50,816 nt of DNA, from assembly GCA_003567625.1 (NCBI GenBank), contig PWZB01000018.1:1-50816 (forward strand), given 5' to 3'. Below the pieces are notes generated by a model. It did not search any database. It had not been told where the DNA came from and saw only the letters and a program-made list of their open reading frames with translations. The number at the start of each line of letters is the position of its first letter. Within the stretch, counting starts at the first letter, position 1. Origin of the DNA: Bacteroidales bacterium. GTDB taxonomy: Bacteria > Bacteroidota > Bacteroidia > Bacteroidales > UBA7960. Made by a program: the position numbers and the translations under genes. Positions 24,564 through 34,085 of this stretch are shown piece by piece.

Positions 24564-26114
24564 ATGGTAATAAGTTTCGACAAAGAATTAAACTTAATTG
24601 ATTTCTACCCTGTTCTTTTTAAGAATCAAAAGATATCCATAGATAAAAAAACCATTGATAAGGTAAAATGCAATTTTACTTTCTTAAGTGATTATTTAAA
24701 CGGGAAAATTATTTATGGAATAAATACAGGGTTAGGCCCGATGGCTCAATATAAAATAGATGAAGGTAACCGCCAGGAGTTGCAATACAATTTAATACGC
24801 AGCCATTGTGCCGGCACCGGCGAGCCACTTGATGATTATTCAGTCAAAGCAGCAATGATAAGTCGCCTGAATAGCTTTGCAAGAGGTTTTTCCGGTATTC
24901 ATTATAAGGTTGTTACTCTTTTACGCGATTTGATTAACAATAATGCAATTCCCCTGATGCCGGAGCATGGAGGAGTAGGTGCAAGCGGTGACCTGGTTCA
25001 ACTGGCACATCTTGCCTTGGTGCTTATCGGTGAAGGAAAAATAAAATATGATGGAAAATGGCAGACAACCGAAAAAGTTTTTGAACATTTGAAACTTTCT
25101 CCTGCTGAAATTCATATCAGGGAAGGCCTTGCATTAATTAACGGAACTTCTGTGATGGCTGGTATAAGTATTTTAAATCTTTTGCGGGCCAGAAACCTGT
25201 TAAACTGGATGGTTATTGCTTCAGCTATAATTAACGAACTTGTTGAATCATATAATGATCATTATAGCTTAGAACTTAACTCCGTCAAGCGTCATCATGG
25301 TCAAAAAATAATAGCCCATGCAATGTGCCGTTTGTTGAAAGACAGTCATCTGATATCACGCAACGACAGTGTTTTATATCATAACGACACCAAAGATGGG
25401 TTTTTTATAGAAAAAAGAGTGCAGGAATATTATTCCCTTCGTTGCGTCCCGCAAATTTTAGGGCCGGTATATGATACCCTGCTCCATGCAGAAAAAGTTG
25501 TGCAAAACGAAATTAACTCTGTAAGTGATAACCCTGTTATTGATGATAATAATAAAAACGTTATCCATGGAGGCAACTTTCATGGTGATTATGTTTCGCT
25601 TGAAATGGACAAGCTCAAAATAGCTGTTACACGGTTGGCTATGCTTTCGGAAAGGCAACTTAACTTTTTGTTAAACGACAAAATCAATCAAATATTACCA
25701 CCTTTTGTCAACCTTGGAAAACCGGGATTGAATTTTGGAATGCAGGGAGCACAATTTACAGCAACTTCAACAACCGCCGAGTGCCAAACACTCTCAAACC
25801 CAATGTATGTTCACAGCATACCAAGTAATAACGATAATCAGGACATTGTTAGCATGGGAACAAACTCCGCCCAGCTAACAAAAAGAGTTATTGATAACGG
25901 ATACCAGGTGCTAACCATTGAATTGATGGCCTTACTGCAGGCAATTGATTATCTTAACCTGAAAAATAAATTATCTTCTTTTTCTAATCATATTTATGAA
26001 GAGTTGCGCGAAATATTTCCTAAATTTGTAGATGACCATCCTATTTATGAAAATGTTAACAAAATTAAAGAATACATTGATATTAAAAATAAATATCTTA
26101 ATATTATAGATTAA
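24564..26114 (+). CDS. tyrosine ammonia-lyase (aromatic amino acid lyase, MIO type)
   Basis: A 516-aa MIO enzyme that should convert L-tyrosine to 4-coumarate. The cofactor-forming triad Ala140-Ser141-Gly142 lies in GGVGASGDLVQLAHL. The catalytic Tyr51 is in YGINTGLGP. His81 in RSHCAGTG is the residue that favours tyrosine in TALs. From memory the sequence follows the Flavobacterium johnsoniae TAL closely over long stretches (for example HGGNFHGDYVSLEMDKLKI). Histidase shares several of these motifs, but no hut gene is present and the following genes are fatty-acid/polyketide-type. In flexirubin and aryl-polyene clusters this enzyme supplies the aryl starter. Confidence 0.88.
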   Translation: MVISFDKELNLIDFYPVLFKNQKISIDKKTIDKVKCNFTFLSDYLNGKIIYGINTGLGPMAQYKIDEGNRQELQYNLIRSHCAGTGEPLDDYSVKAAMISRLNSFARGFSGIHYKVVTLLRDLINNNAIPLMPEHGGVGASGDLVQLAHLALVLIGEGKIKYDGKWQTTEKVFEHLKLSPAEIHIREGLALINGTSVMAGISILNLLRARNLLNWMVIASAIINELVESYNDHYSLELNSVKRHHGQKIIAHAMCRLLKDSHLISRNDSVLYHNDTKDGFFIEKRVQEYYSLRCVPQILGPVYDTLLHAEKVVQNEINSVSDNPVIDDNNKNVIHGGNFHGDYVSLEMDKLKIAVTRLAMLSERQLNFLLNDKINQILPPFVNLGKPGLNFGMQGAQFTATSTTAECQTLSNPMYVHSIPSNNDNQDIVSMGTNSAQLTKRVIDNGYQVLTIELMALLQAIDYLNLKNKLSSFSNHIYEELREIFPKFVDDHPIYENVNKIKEYIDIKNKYLNIID

Positions 26115-26136
26115 TGTGAAAAAAAAAGAGACGTTT

Positions 26137-26167
26137 TTTGTCAGATAATTGTTAACCTATAACTTTG
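26137..26167 (+). promoter_or_regulatory. Bacteroidota-type promoter upstream of the ketoreductase gene
   Basis: TTTG (26137-26140) and TAACTTTG (26160-26167) are separated by 19 bases, a full match to the TTTG / TAnnTTTG promoter. It implies that the ketoreductase can be transcribed independently of the lyase. Confidence 0.65.
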
Positions 26168-26271
26168 CTTAAATAGGCTTATTTTATAAAACATACTGAT
26201 AAGTAAATAAAAAAAGTCGCATTTTAAAATTCAAATCTTTTCCAAAAAATCTGATAAAAATCACAAAAATT

Positions 26272-27000
26272 ATGAAAATTGCACTGGTAACAGGCGGATC
26301 AAGAGGAATAGGGCGAGCAGTTTGTATTAAACTTGCTGAAATGGATTTTTATGTATTGATCAATTACCATAAGAACTCTGATGCTGCCAAAAAAACGCTT
26401 GAATACGTAAAAAAAGCAGGCTCAGATGGTGAACTCATGCCTTTTGATATCAGCAACCCCGAACATATCGAAAATGCTTTGAATAACTGGAAAGAAAACA
26501 ACAAAGAGAAGTACATATCAGTATTGATCAATAATGCGGGAATACGTAAAGACAATCTGATGATATGGCTGACCGACCGGGAATGGCATGATGTTATTAA
26601 TACAAACCTTAACAGCTTTTATAATATCACAAGACATCTATTACAAGATATGCTGGTTAAGAAATTCGGAAGGATTGTGAATATTGTATCACTTTCAGGA
26701 ATAAAAGGTTTACCCGGCCAGGTTAATTATTCGGCAGCAAAAGCTGGTGTTATAGGTGCTACAAAAGCGCTGGCACAAGAGGTTGGTAAAAAGAACGTAA
26801 CAGTAAACAGTGTTGCCCCGGGTTATATCAAAACCGACATGACCAAAGACATAGATGAAAGTGATTACAGGAAAATAATTCCCCTTGGCAGATTTGGAAC
26901 TCCGCAAGAGGTAGCAAATCTTGCCGGATTCCTGGTTTCGGAAGATGCATCTTACATTACAGGTGAGGTTGTATCCGTAAATGGAGGATTATATACATAA
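26272..27000 (+). CDS. 3-oxoacyl-ACP reductase, FabG-type
   Basis: A 242-aa short-chain dehydrogenase. The NADP loop is TGGSRGIG (7-14), NNAG is at 87-90, and the catalytic Ser140, Tyr153 and Lys157 are in SLSG and NYSAAKAG. The C-terminal GGLYT ending is usual for FabG. Its place between an aryl-starter lyase and a ketosynthase suggests it reduces 3-oxoacyl intermediates on the cluster's ACP rather than serving housekeeping fatty acid synthesis. Confidence 0.9.
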   Translation: MKIALVTGGSRGIGRAVCIKLAEMDFYVLINYHKNSDAAKKTLEYVKKAGSDGELMPFDISNPEHIENALNNWKENNKEKYISVLINNAGIRKDNLMIWLTDREWHDVINTNLNSFYNITRHLLQDMLVKKFGRIVNIVSLSGIKGLPGQVNYSAAKAGVIGATKALAQEVGKKNVTVNSVAPGYIKTDMTKDIDESDYRKIIPLGRFGTPQEVANLAGFLVSEDASYITGEVVSVNGGLYT

Positions 27001-27328
27001 AGAATCAATAAGAAACATTATTAAACCGACAGGCATGATTATAATCAGTGTCTGTCTATAATGTCAAATTTTTTTAAATAACGAATATCGGTGAACGATT
27101 TTTGATTTTTGAAGTTGTGGAAAAATTAGATTATTATGCCAAACTTAATAAATCGTAGATCGTTAATCATTGTTTACCCCTCCTGCTCCGCCTGCCCCGT
27201 AGCGAAGCGTACCGGGGTAGCGAAGCGTGTTAGGGTTCTTAAATGAAAAAACTCTTTAAAGTTTTAAGTTATTTGGTTTATATTATTTTTGCAGTAATGT
27301 ATACAAATGAGGATAAAAATTCATATAT
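27001..27328 (+). repeat. gap with dispersed-repeat remnant (copy C) and GC-rich direct repeat
   Basis: No gene is present. Bases 27044-27115 are a shortened version of the dispersed repeat (agtgtctgtctataa, then ataacgaatatcgg, then gaacgatttttgattt). A GC-rich island follows with two copies of GTAGCGAAGCGT (27199-27210 and 27217-27228; period 18) that can also form a CCCCG/CGGGG hairpin. A -7 box, TATTTTTG (27284-27291), precedes the ketosynthase gene. Confidence 0.55.
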
Positions 27329-28549
27329 ATGAAGCGGGTAGTTATAACAGGTATTGGCATATATTCTGTATTGGGCAAGGATCTTGAGTCTGTTAAGGAT
27401 TCACTTTATCATGGTAAATCGGGGATTGGTTATGATCCTGCCAGAAAGGAAATGGGTTTCAGAAGCGGATTAACAGGTATTATCGAACATCCTGTATTAA
27501 AGGGCATTTTACCCAGGAGGCTTCGCGTTGGAATGGCTGAGCAGGGCGAGTATGCTTATGTTTCGACACGGGAAGCGTTGGAATATGCAGGTATAGACGA
27601 AGGATATTTTTTAAACAATGAGGCCGGGATATTATATGGCAACGACAGTTCGTCAATACCGGTTATTGAAGCAGCTGATAGTATGAGAGCAAAAAAGGAC
27701 ACTACATTGCTTGGTAGCGGTTCAATATTTCAGTCAATGAATTCTACGGTAACCATGAATCTTTCCGTGATATTTAAGCTGCGGGGCATAAATATGACTA
27801 TTAGTGCTGCATGTGCCAGCGGAGCTCATGCTATTGGCCTGGGATATCACTTTATCCGTTATGGGATGCAAAAAATGATAATCTGTGGAGGCGCACAGGA
27901 GGTAAATGCATATTCGGTGGGCTCTTTTGACGGTTTAAGTGCTTTTTCAACACATGAAGATGAACCCATCAAAGCATCAAGGCCATTTGATGCTGAACGC
28001 GACGGATTAGTACCAAGCGGAGGTGCTGCTACCGTGATCCTTGAAGAATATGAGTCAGCTAAAAAACGTGGAGCACCAATTTTAGCTGAAGTAATAGGCT
28101 ATGGTTTCTCATCCGATGGTAATCATATATCAGTTCCAAACCAGGAGGGTCCAACAAGAGCCATAGAAATGGCTGTTAAAGACGCAAAAATAAACATAAA
28201 CGAAGTTGATTATATTAATCCCCACGCTACATCAACACCCGTAGGCGATGCAAATGAAGCCCAGGCATTGCATAAATTATTCGGAGATAATAAAAAAGTA
28301 ATGATCAGTGCAACAAAATCAATGACAGGGCATGAAATGTGGATGGGAGGAGCAAGCGAAATTATATATTCAATACTGATGATGCAAAATGATTTTGTAG
28401 CACCAAGCCTCAACTTTGAAACACCAGATGAATATTCTGAAAAACTTAATATCGTTACCAAAACTGTTAATACAGAATTAAACCTTGTGATTTCCAACAG
28501 CTTTGGTTTTGGAGGCACTAATTCTGCGTTGGTCATTAGAAAAATGTAA
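27329..28549 (+). CDS. beta-ketoacyl-ACP synthase (FabF/FabB-like ketosynthase)
   Basis: A 406-aa condensing enzyme with a complete triad: Cys162 in SAACASGAH, His299 in NPHATSTPVGD and His335 in SMTGHEMW, plus Lys330. It is therefore an active elongating ketosynthase, not a chain-length factor. The motif around the acyl tunnel (YGNDSSSIPVIEA) resembles ketosynthases in Bacteroidota flexirubin-type clusters. No second ketosynthase or chain-length factor occurs in the window, which departs from aryl polyene systems. The next gene encodes an ACP. Confidence 0.9.
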   Translation: MKRVVITGIGIYSVLGKDLESVKDSLYHGKSGIGYDPARKEMGFRSGLTGIIEHPVLKGILPRRLRVGMAEQGEYAYVSTREALEYAGIDEGYFLNNEAGILYGNDSSSIPVIEAADSMRAKKDTTLLGSGSIFQSMNSTVTMNLSVIFKLRGINMTISAACASGAHAIGLGYHFIRYGMQKMIICGGAQEVNAYSVGSFDGLSAFSTHEDEPIKASRPFDAERDGLVPSGGAATVILEEYESAKKRGAPILAEVIGYGFSSDGNHISVPNQEGPTRAIEMAVKDAKININEVDYINPHATSTPVGDANEAQALHKLFGDNKKVMISATKSMTGHEMWMGGASEIIYSILMMQNDFVAPSLNFETPDEYSEKLNIVTKTVNTELNLVISNSFGFGGTNSALVIRKM

Positions 28550-28706
28550 AGGTTTTTTTACTTTTGTAAGCCAATTTAAAAATAAAAACAGAATTTGGAT
28601 GGATCGGATTGAACGAAAATCATAATACTATCTTGACAAATTCTTTTAAAATTTCTATATTTATACTTTAAAAAAAATATAAGTTTTAAAATAATTAACA
28701 TTACAT

Positions 28707-28955
28707 ATGCAGAAAGAAGTAATTGTTGATAAAGTAAATAACTTTTTAATTGACGAGTTTGAACTTGAGGAAAGCCAGGTAAAACCGGAAGCTTTGCTTA
28801 AAGATGACCTTGAAATAGAAAGTCTTGACTTTGTTGATATAGCTGTAGCCATTGAAAAAGAGTTTGGACTCAAAGTTGTTGGTGAAGAAATGGTGGATGT
28901 TATTACACTGGGAAGCCTGTATGATTATATTCATAAAAAGGTTAATCGAAAGTAA
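28707..28955 (+). CDS. acyl carrier protein 1
   Basis: An 82-aa four-helix carrier. The phosphopantetheine attachment Ser39 lies in DLEIESLDFVDIA, with the usual acidic helix II. The stop codon overlaps the next start (TAATG), indicating translational coupling to the acyltransferase. It probably carries the growing chain made by the adjacent ketosynthase. Confidence 0.9.
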   Translation: MQKEVIVDKVNNFLIDEFELEESQVKPEALLKDDLEIESLDFVDIAVAIEKEFGLKVVGEEMVDVITLGSLYDYIHKKVNRK

Positions 28956-29845
28956 TGGCTCAATGGGATGGAAGAACAAGAGGCGGGGTGCTCGGATATA
29001 AAATTTTTATTTGGATACTAAAATATACAAATATCCGATTAGCGTACTTTGTGCTTTTCTTCGTAGCTTTCTGGTTTTACATTGTACTTGACAAAAAGCC
29101 CACCTGGTTTTACTTCAGAAAAATACATAAATATTCACGGCTTAAGACAATAATAAGCATTTACAGGAATTATTATAAGTTTGGTCAGATACTGCTGGAT
29201 AAAATAGCCATACTGGCCGGTTTTACAAAAAAATTCACCTTCAATTTTGACGGAGAAGAATATTTGCATCAGTTGGCAAAAGAAAATACCGGTGGCGTTT
29301 TAATAGGGTCTCATTTAGGTAATTGGGAAATAGCAGGTCAATTACTCGAACGTATCAATACCAAAACGCATATTATTATGTATGATGGAATGCAACAACA
29401 GGTTAAAGATTTGATGAATGAAGTTATCAACAAAAAAAATATTGGTCTTATACTTATAAGAGAAAATGACAGCTCCTACCTTTATAAGATAAGAGAAGCC
29501 CTCAACAGGAAAGAAATTATAGCAATGCATGGTGACCGGTTTTTGCCCGGAGCAAATACTGTTACAACGACATTTCTTGGTTATAAAACAGAACTTCCTG
29601 CCGGCCCTTTTTACCTTGCAAGCAAGTATGGGGTTCCGGTAGTTTATGTTTCTGCTATGAAAGAAAAAACAACCCATTATCATTTTTATGCTACCAGGCC
29701 GAAATATTTAAAATATCCGGCAAACATCAAAACCAGGAAAGCTGAATTGAAAGCTATGGTTGATGATTACGTAAAAGAAATGGAAAAGATGGTTCGTGCC
29801 TACCCCCTGCAATGGTTTAATTTCTATCACTTTTGGAAAACTTAA
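28955..29845 (+). CDS. LpxL/HtrB-type membrane acyltransferase
   Basis: A 296-aa acyltransferase of the lipid A lauroyl-transferase family. It has an N-terminal membrane segment (about 28-46) and the catalytic HX4E motif GSHLGNWE (His120, Glu125). It also has the MHGDRFLPGA and YLASKYGVPVVYV blocks. In aryl polyene and flexirubin-type clusters such enzymes are thought to place the acyl product on a lipid in the membrane. Coupling to the ACP gene fits an ACP-bound donor. Housekeeping LpxL is less likely here. Confidence 0.85.
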   Translation: MAQWDGRTRGGVLGYKIFIWILKYTNIRLAYFVLFFVAFWFYIVLDKKPTWFYFRKIHKYSRLKTIISIYRNYYKFGQILLDKIAILAGFTKKFTFNFDGEEYLHQLAKENTGGVLIGSHLGNWEIAGQLLERINTKTHIIMYDGMQQQVKDLMNEVINKKNIGLILIRENDSSYLYKIREALNRKEIIAMHGDRFLPGANTVTTTFLGYKTELPAGPFYLASKYGVPVVYVSAMKEKTTHYHFYATRPKYLKYPANIKTRKAELKAMVDDYVKEMEKMVRAYPLQWFNFYHFWKT

Positions 29846-30076
29846 TTTGAATAGATCTTAAATAATAAATAACAAATTGCAAATAACAAATAACAAATAA
29901 TAAATAACAAATAATAATCAAATTTCAATTATTCAAATTCCAAACGTAATTGTTTTGGTAATTGAGATTTTGGTAATTGAGATTTATTTGAGATTTGTTA
30001 TTTGAAAACTGTTATTTATATTTTGCTATTTGGTGCTTTTTTAAATTTAAGTTAGGCTTTATAGACAGACTCTAAT
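29846..30076. repeat. AT-rich repeat region with an element end
   Basis: Words such as aaataacaaataac and gagatttgttatttg recur, followed by a right end (30051-30076) whose complement reads TTAGAGTCTGTCTATAAAGC. That end resembles the terminal repeats of the element at 3839-4106, and both share gcaccaaata. No left end is recognisable, so it is probably a partial copy. Confidence 0.55.
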
Positions 30077-30104
30077 TACTTTTTAACCGCTTAATACATA
30101 TATT

Positions 30105-31175
30105 ATGAATGATTACGGATCGGATAATAAAAGTGCACAACAAGCCAGGTCAGATGCTCAAAAGATAGCATTTGCCCCTATGATGTTTCAGGCAGCCAGG
30201 GTAATGCGCAACCAGGGTATTTTGAATGCATTGGAAGTTAACAGAGCCAAAGGAATGACGATAGAGGAAACCGCAAAATATTGCAGCCTACCCTATCATG
30301 GAACCAAGGTATTATTGGAAGCCGGAATCAGCCTGGAAATTGTATATGTGAAAAATAATAAGTTTTTTCTGACCAAAACAGGTTGGTTCTTGCTAAAAGA
30401 CGATTTGACAAATGTTAATATTGATTTTACACATGATGTAAACTACCTGGGGTTCTTTGATCTTGAAAAATCAATAACAAATGAAAAACCTGAAGGTTTA
30501 AAGGTTTTCGGGCAATGGGAAACTATTTATGAAGCTCTGAGCGAATTACCTGAGAATGTTCAAAGCAGCTGGTTTAAATTTGACCACTACTATTCCGATA
30601 TAGCTTTTCCCGAAGTATTACCCGTGGTGTTCGAACAAAATCCAAAGAAGATACTGGACGTCGGCGGCAATACGGGCAAATTTGCAATCAATTGCTGTAA
30701 ATACAATAATGATGCTCATGTCACCATTTTAGACCTGCCGGGTCAGTTAAAAAAGGCTGATAAAAATATTAAAGAATATGGATATGAGTCACGTATAGAA
30801 GGTTGTCCTGTTAACCTTCTGGATTCATCAAAACCTTTTCCCGGCAGATATGATATAGTCTGGATGAGCCAATTCCTTGATTGCTTTTCACAGAAAGATA
30901 TATTACATTTGCTCACACGTGGTCGTAACGCACTTAACAATAACGGCTCACTTTACATTCTTGAAACATTCTGGGATAAACAAAAACACCCGGCCGCAAT
31001 GTACAGCTTGCATGCTATATCACTTTATTTTGTTTGCCTTGCCAATGGTTGCAGCCAAATGTACCACTCCGGCGATATGCTCAAACTTGTTGAAAAAGCC
31101 GGTATGTACGTAGATAAAATTATTTACAATATTGGAATCAGTCATACACTATTTATTTGTAAACCAAAAAAATAA
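30105..31175 (+). CDS. SAM-dependent (O-)methyltransferase, hydroxyindole-O-methyltransferase-like
   Basis: A 356-aa class I methyltransferase with an N-terminal winged-helix dimerisation region (about 25-95) and the SAM motif ILDVGGNTGKFA (183-194). Downstream there is DIVWMSQFLDCFS, as in Methyltransf_2 enzymes, and a late LYILETFWD strand. Such enzymes methylate phenolic hydroxyls or activated carbons. In this cluster the phenol or ring of a 4-coumarate-derived chain is a plausible target. It lies 8 bases upstream of the dehydratase-like gene. Confidence 0.82.
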   Translation: MNDYGSDNKSAQQARSDAQKIAFAPMMFQAARVMRNQGILNALEVNRAKGMTIEETAKYCSLPYHGTKVLLEAGISLEIVYVKNNKFFLTKTGWFLLKDDLTNVNIDFTHDVNYLGFFDLEKSITNEKPEGLKVFGQWETIYEALSELPENVQSSWFKFDHYYSDIAFPEVLPVVFEQNPKKILDVGGNTGKFAINCCKYNNDAHVTILDLPGQLKKADKNIKEYGYESRIEGCPVNLLDSSKPFPGRYDIVWMSQFLDCFSQKDILHLLTRGRNALNNNGSLYILETFWDKQKHPAAMYSLHAISLYFVCLANGCSQMYHSGDMLKLVEKAGMYVDKIIYNIGISHTLFICKPKK

Positions 31176-31183
31176 AGCACAAA

Positions 31184-31606
31184 ATGGTTGTATCAAAAGA
31201 AAACATAATACAATACATCCCTCAGCGTCCGCCTTTTGTTATGATTGATAATGTGGTTGATATTGATAAAGAAAAGGTTTTATCCGATTACAAGATATCA
31301 AATGAAAACCCTCTTATTAAGGACGGATATTTCCAGGAAGGAGGATTGATTGAAAATGTTGCACAAACAGCTGCTGCCGGAGCAGGCTACGAATCTGTTT
31401 CCAATAATAAACCCGTAAATATCGGGTTTATCGGTTCAGTTAAAAATCTAAAAACCTATAGCCTTCCAAAGCCGGGCGATATCATCGAAACTGAAACATT
31501 AACTATTAGTAAAATAATGAATGCAAATATTATTAAAGGCAAAGTGAAAAGCTCAGGTATTACACTTATGGAATGTGAAATTAACATATTTATGCAAGAA
31601 CAATGA
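31184..31606 (+). CDS. hotdog-fold 3-hydroxyacyl-ACP dehydratase-like protein
   Basis: A 140-aa single hotdog protein. The start YIPQRPPFVMIDNVVDID resembles the FabZ PHRYPFLLVD block, but the His is Gln. The helix DGYFQEGGLIENVAQTAAAGAG corresponds to the FabZ GHFPG..MPGVL.IEAMAQ region and also lacks the catalytic His. Similar His-less hotdog proteins occur in Bacteroidota polyene clusters. It may be a dehydratase with a different mechanism, or a thioester-binding partner. It overlaps the flavodoxin gene by an ATGA. Confidence 0.8.
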   Translation: MVVSKENIIQYIPQRPPFVMIDNVVDIDKEKVLSDYKISNENPLIKDGYFQEGGLIENVAQTAAAGAGYESVSNNKPVNIGFIGSVKNLKTYSLPKPGDIIETETLTISKIMNANIIKGKVKSSGITLMECEINIFMQEQ

Positions 31607-32079
31607 AAACTGCACTATTATTTTCAACCAAATATGGCAGCACGGAAAAAGTTGCCAAACAAATCGCCGGAAAGCTAAATATTAATGTTGAAATTGTAAA
31701 CCTGGCCGATCAAAATATTGATATAAAGCAATATGACGCTTTTATTCTCGGGATGCCCGTACTGGCAGAAAATACAACTATTCATATGCGGCGCTTTTTG
31801 AAACAAAATCTTGATTTTATCACAGACAAGTTAATTGCGGTTTTTTTACTGTGTTGGAACAGTCAAAAATGGGAAGTATATCTTGAAAAACTGTTTAATA
31901 ATAAACTGCCAAAAGACTGTATTTCTGCATGTATGGGCGGCGAATTTAATTTTGATAAAATGCATGACATTGAAAAAAATATTATCAGGGATATGACAGG
32001 GGTTGAAAAGACGACATCAAAAATATCACAAACGCAAATAGATGAGTTTGCCAATAAGATAAACAGGCGCTTAGGTTGA
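31603..32079 (+). CDS. flavodoxin-domain protein
   Basis: A 158-aa flavodoxin-fold protein with the FMN phosphate loop FSTKYGSTEKVA (residues 7-18) and LGMPVLAENTTIHMRRFL in the position of the HemG-type flavodoxin_5 signature. It is coupled by a 4-base overlap to the dehydratase-like gene. It faces the CrtI-like oxidoreductase, whose 3' end is 20 bases away. It could provide electrons to that flavoenzyme or to the radical SAM proteins downstream. Confidence 0.82.
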   Translation: MKTALLFSTKYGSTEKVAKQIAGKLNINVEIVNLADQNIDIKQYDAFILGMPVLAENTTIHMRRFLKQNLDFITDKLIAVFLLCWNSQKWEVYLEKLFNNKLPKDCISACMGGEFNFDKMHDIEKNIIRDMTGVEKTTSKISQTQIDEFANKINRRLG

Positions 32080-32099
32080 AATTTTCCCGTTATATATTT

Positions 32100-33767
32100 T
32101 TACCTGCTTTTCCATGAATTATCGTAAGGCAGTAAAACTTCCGAAGCTAATACTTCTTCAAGTAATCTTCTGTTTTCAAGATAACCGGCAAATAATTTAA
32201 AAGCTTTATGTTTTCTTTCTTTAAGCACCAATAATGTAGAGTTTATAGCGGCTTTTACAACTATCGGGACTCCCCCTCCCAGTTCAGCCCAGTGCCCGCT
32301 TAAATACAAACCTTTAACGGGTGTTTTGTAACGGGCTACTCCTGATAATATGTTTTTTTTGCCAGGCCTTGGCCCCATCATGCTTCCGTCACGGTTCCGG
32401 GTATATCGCCAGAATGTTATAGGCGTTGCAATATCATATTCAATAATGTGTTCACGAAGGTTCAATACGAGTTTTTTTTCAACCCTGTTTATAAGTTTTT
32501 CAGCATACACGGTTTTTAACATCTTGTATTTTTCTCCCCTGATAATGTTGCCATTTTCGTCTGTAGCTGTCTGCCAACGGTCATTACTTTTGAATAACGC
32601 AGGCATGATAATTTTAAGTGTTCCATGACCTGCAGGTGCAAGGGTACTGTCTCTAGCAGATTGAGGAATTATTGAAATTTCGCTCTTTTCTACATCCAGG
32701 CTATCATCATTATCTTTTTGTTCCGGGCCGCTTTTAATAAACGAAATCAATTCTTCTTTCAATCCCAGACCTTCAGCCGGACAATCCAGGAAAAGATAAA
32801 CAACGAAAGCCGAACCATAGATATCAGCTGCTCTGAGCTTTTCTGTCATTTTTGCCGGCACATATTTTTCCGGCATCATCTTTTCATACAATGAGCCTGA
32901 ATCGCATGCAGCAATTATTTGATTGCAAAAAATTTTGTGATCCCGGTTTTCACTTTCATATATAACGGACTTACAATTTTTGTTTTCTATGATAATATGC
33001 TTTGCCCGGGCATTATAAATTATTTTGTTGCCAAAAAAATCGACAACATGTGTAAGCCATTCAGGATAAGTATGACATCCCCCTTGGGGCGGTTTTTGAA
33101 AGTCGTTGTTATATGCCCATCCAATAGGGATAAGGCATGAAAGCAAGTCAGGTTCATTGGCAAACATCTTATGTAAAAACTGTGCTTTGAAAAGTTTGTT
33201 TAAACCTTTTGTTTTACCCTTTTCGCCGGCATACCCGGCATATTTAATAAAAGGTATTGCAAATTTCAGCCTGCGAATATGGTATTTTATTTTCTCTGAA
33301 ATATTCATTGTTTCGCCGGAGCGAAGGATCTTATTATACCTTTCAAAATGCGGGTACATTTTTTTTGCAGCGGAAAAAAAACTTTCGATGCTTTTTTTTT
33401 CAGAAGGATGATCTTCAATAATCTGTTGTTTGAGTTCGTCAGGATTGTTTGTTAATAAATAATCGAAGTTTTCCCCAACATATCTTTTAATACGTTTTTG
33501 TGGTTGCGCGACAGGGTAATCGGTTCCGATGAGTTTGAAAATCCTGGTTGCAAAACCATCTTCACCGCAATTGTTTAACCAGTGAATCGAAGCATCAAAA
33601 ACAAAACCGTTCTTTTCATATTTAGCAAGATAACCCCCCGGCTTTGAATTTAATTCAAGTACACAAACTTTTATTCCGGCTTTACTTAGTAATGCCGCAG
33701 ATGTTAATCCGCTAACCCCGGCACCAATAATTACCACATCAAAAAAATTGTTGCTTTCTTCAGGCAT
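32100..33767 (-). CDS. CrtI/phytoene-desaturase-like FAD oxidoreductase
   Basis: A 555-aa flavoenzyme with the ADP-binding loop VVIIGAGVSGLTSAALL (about 10-26) and the GGYLAKYEKNGFVFDASIHW block. The C-terminal FAD-binding region GLYLSGHWAELGGGVP is of the carotenoid isomerase/desaturase type. It desaturates or isomerises polyene chains in known families. Similar genes occur in flexirubin-type clusters and, as I recall, in proposed ladderane clusters of anammox bacteria. It is the only gene on the minus strand within this block, so it probably has its own promoter in 33768-34085. Confidence 0.85.
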   Translation of the reverse strand: MPEESNNFFDVVIIGAGVSGLTSAALLSKAGIKVCVLELNSKPGGYLAKYEKNGFVFDASIHWLNNCGEDGFATRIFKLIGTDYPVAQPQKRIKRYVGENFDYLLTNNPDELKQQIIEDHPSEKKSIESFFSAAKKMYPHFERYNKILRSGETMNISEKIKYHIRRLKFAIPFIKYAGYAGEKGKTKGLNKLFKAQFLHKMFANEPDLLSCLIPIGWAYNNDFQKPPQGGCHTYPEWLTHVVDFFGNKIIYNARAKHIIIENKNCKSVIYESENRDHKIFCNQIIAACDSGSLYEKMMPEKYVPAKMTEKLRAADIYGSAFVVYLFLDCPAEGLGLKEELISFIKSGPEQKDNDDSLDVEKSEISIIPQSARDSTLAPAGHGTLKIIMPALFKSNDRWQTATDENGNIIRGEKYKMLKTVYAEKLINRVEKKLVLNLREHIIEYDIATPITFWRYTRNRDGSMMGPRPGKKNILSGVARYKTPVKGLYLSGHWAELGGGVPIVVKAAINSTLLVLKERKHKAFKLFAGYLENRRLLEEVLASEVLLPYDNSWKSR

Positions 33768-34085
33768 TTACAGGTTATTTATTTGAATTGAACAAAAAAT
33801 AAAAGTTATCAAAACTACATTATTTTTTGGCAAAAAGAAATTTAAGGTAAATTCTTTTTTCTCTCAATCTTTCGGTCTCCGAGTTCCTTGCGCCTATGAG
33901 TCAGTCAATCACCCTCATATTAATCCTCCCCTGCCCTATCCTTTTTGCCTTCTCATTACTCATGAATGTTTTCTTAGCATCTCCAAAAAGTATATCATAA
34001 TTGTGTCAATTTTAAATCATAATTAAATTTATTATTTATTTTTGCATCGTTAAACGGTAATTTTGGTTTACACATACTTAGTCTA
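33768..34085 (+). promoter_or_regulatory. divergent intergenic region (CrtI-like / HTH gene)
   Basis: There is no gene here. A -7 box TATTTTTG (34037-34044) lies 41 bases before the HTH gene. The middle (33860-33960) is a pyrimidine-rich stretch unlike its surroundings; no repeat partner was found by eye. Confidence 0.4.

Noticed and set aside
24564..26114. Histidine ammonia-lyase (hutH)
   Set aside because: No other hut gene is present, and long stretches follow the Flavobacterium tyrosine ammonia-lyase; the context is biosynthetic.
29866..30040. Short repeated words resembling a CRISPR array
   Set aside because: The words are AT-rich, irregularly spaced and lack uniform repeat and spacer lengths; no cas genes are nearby.
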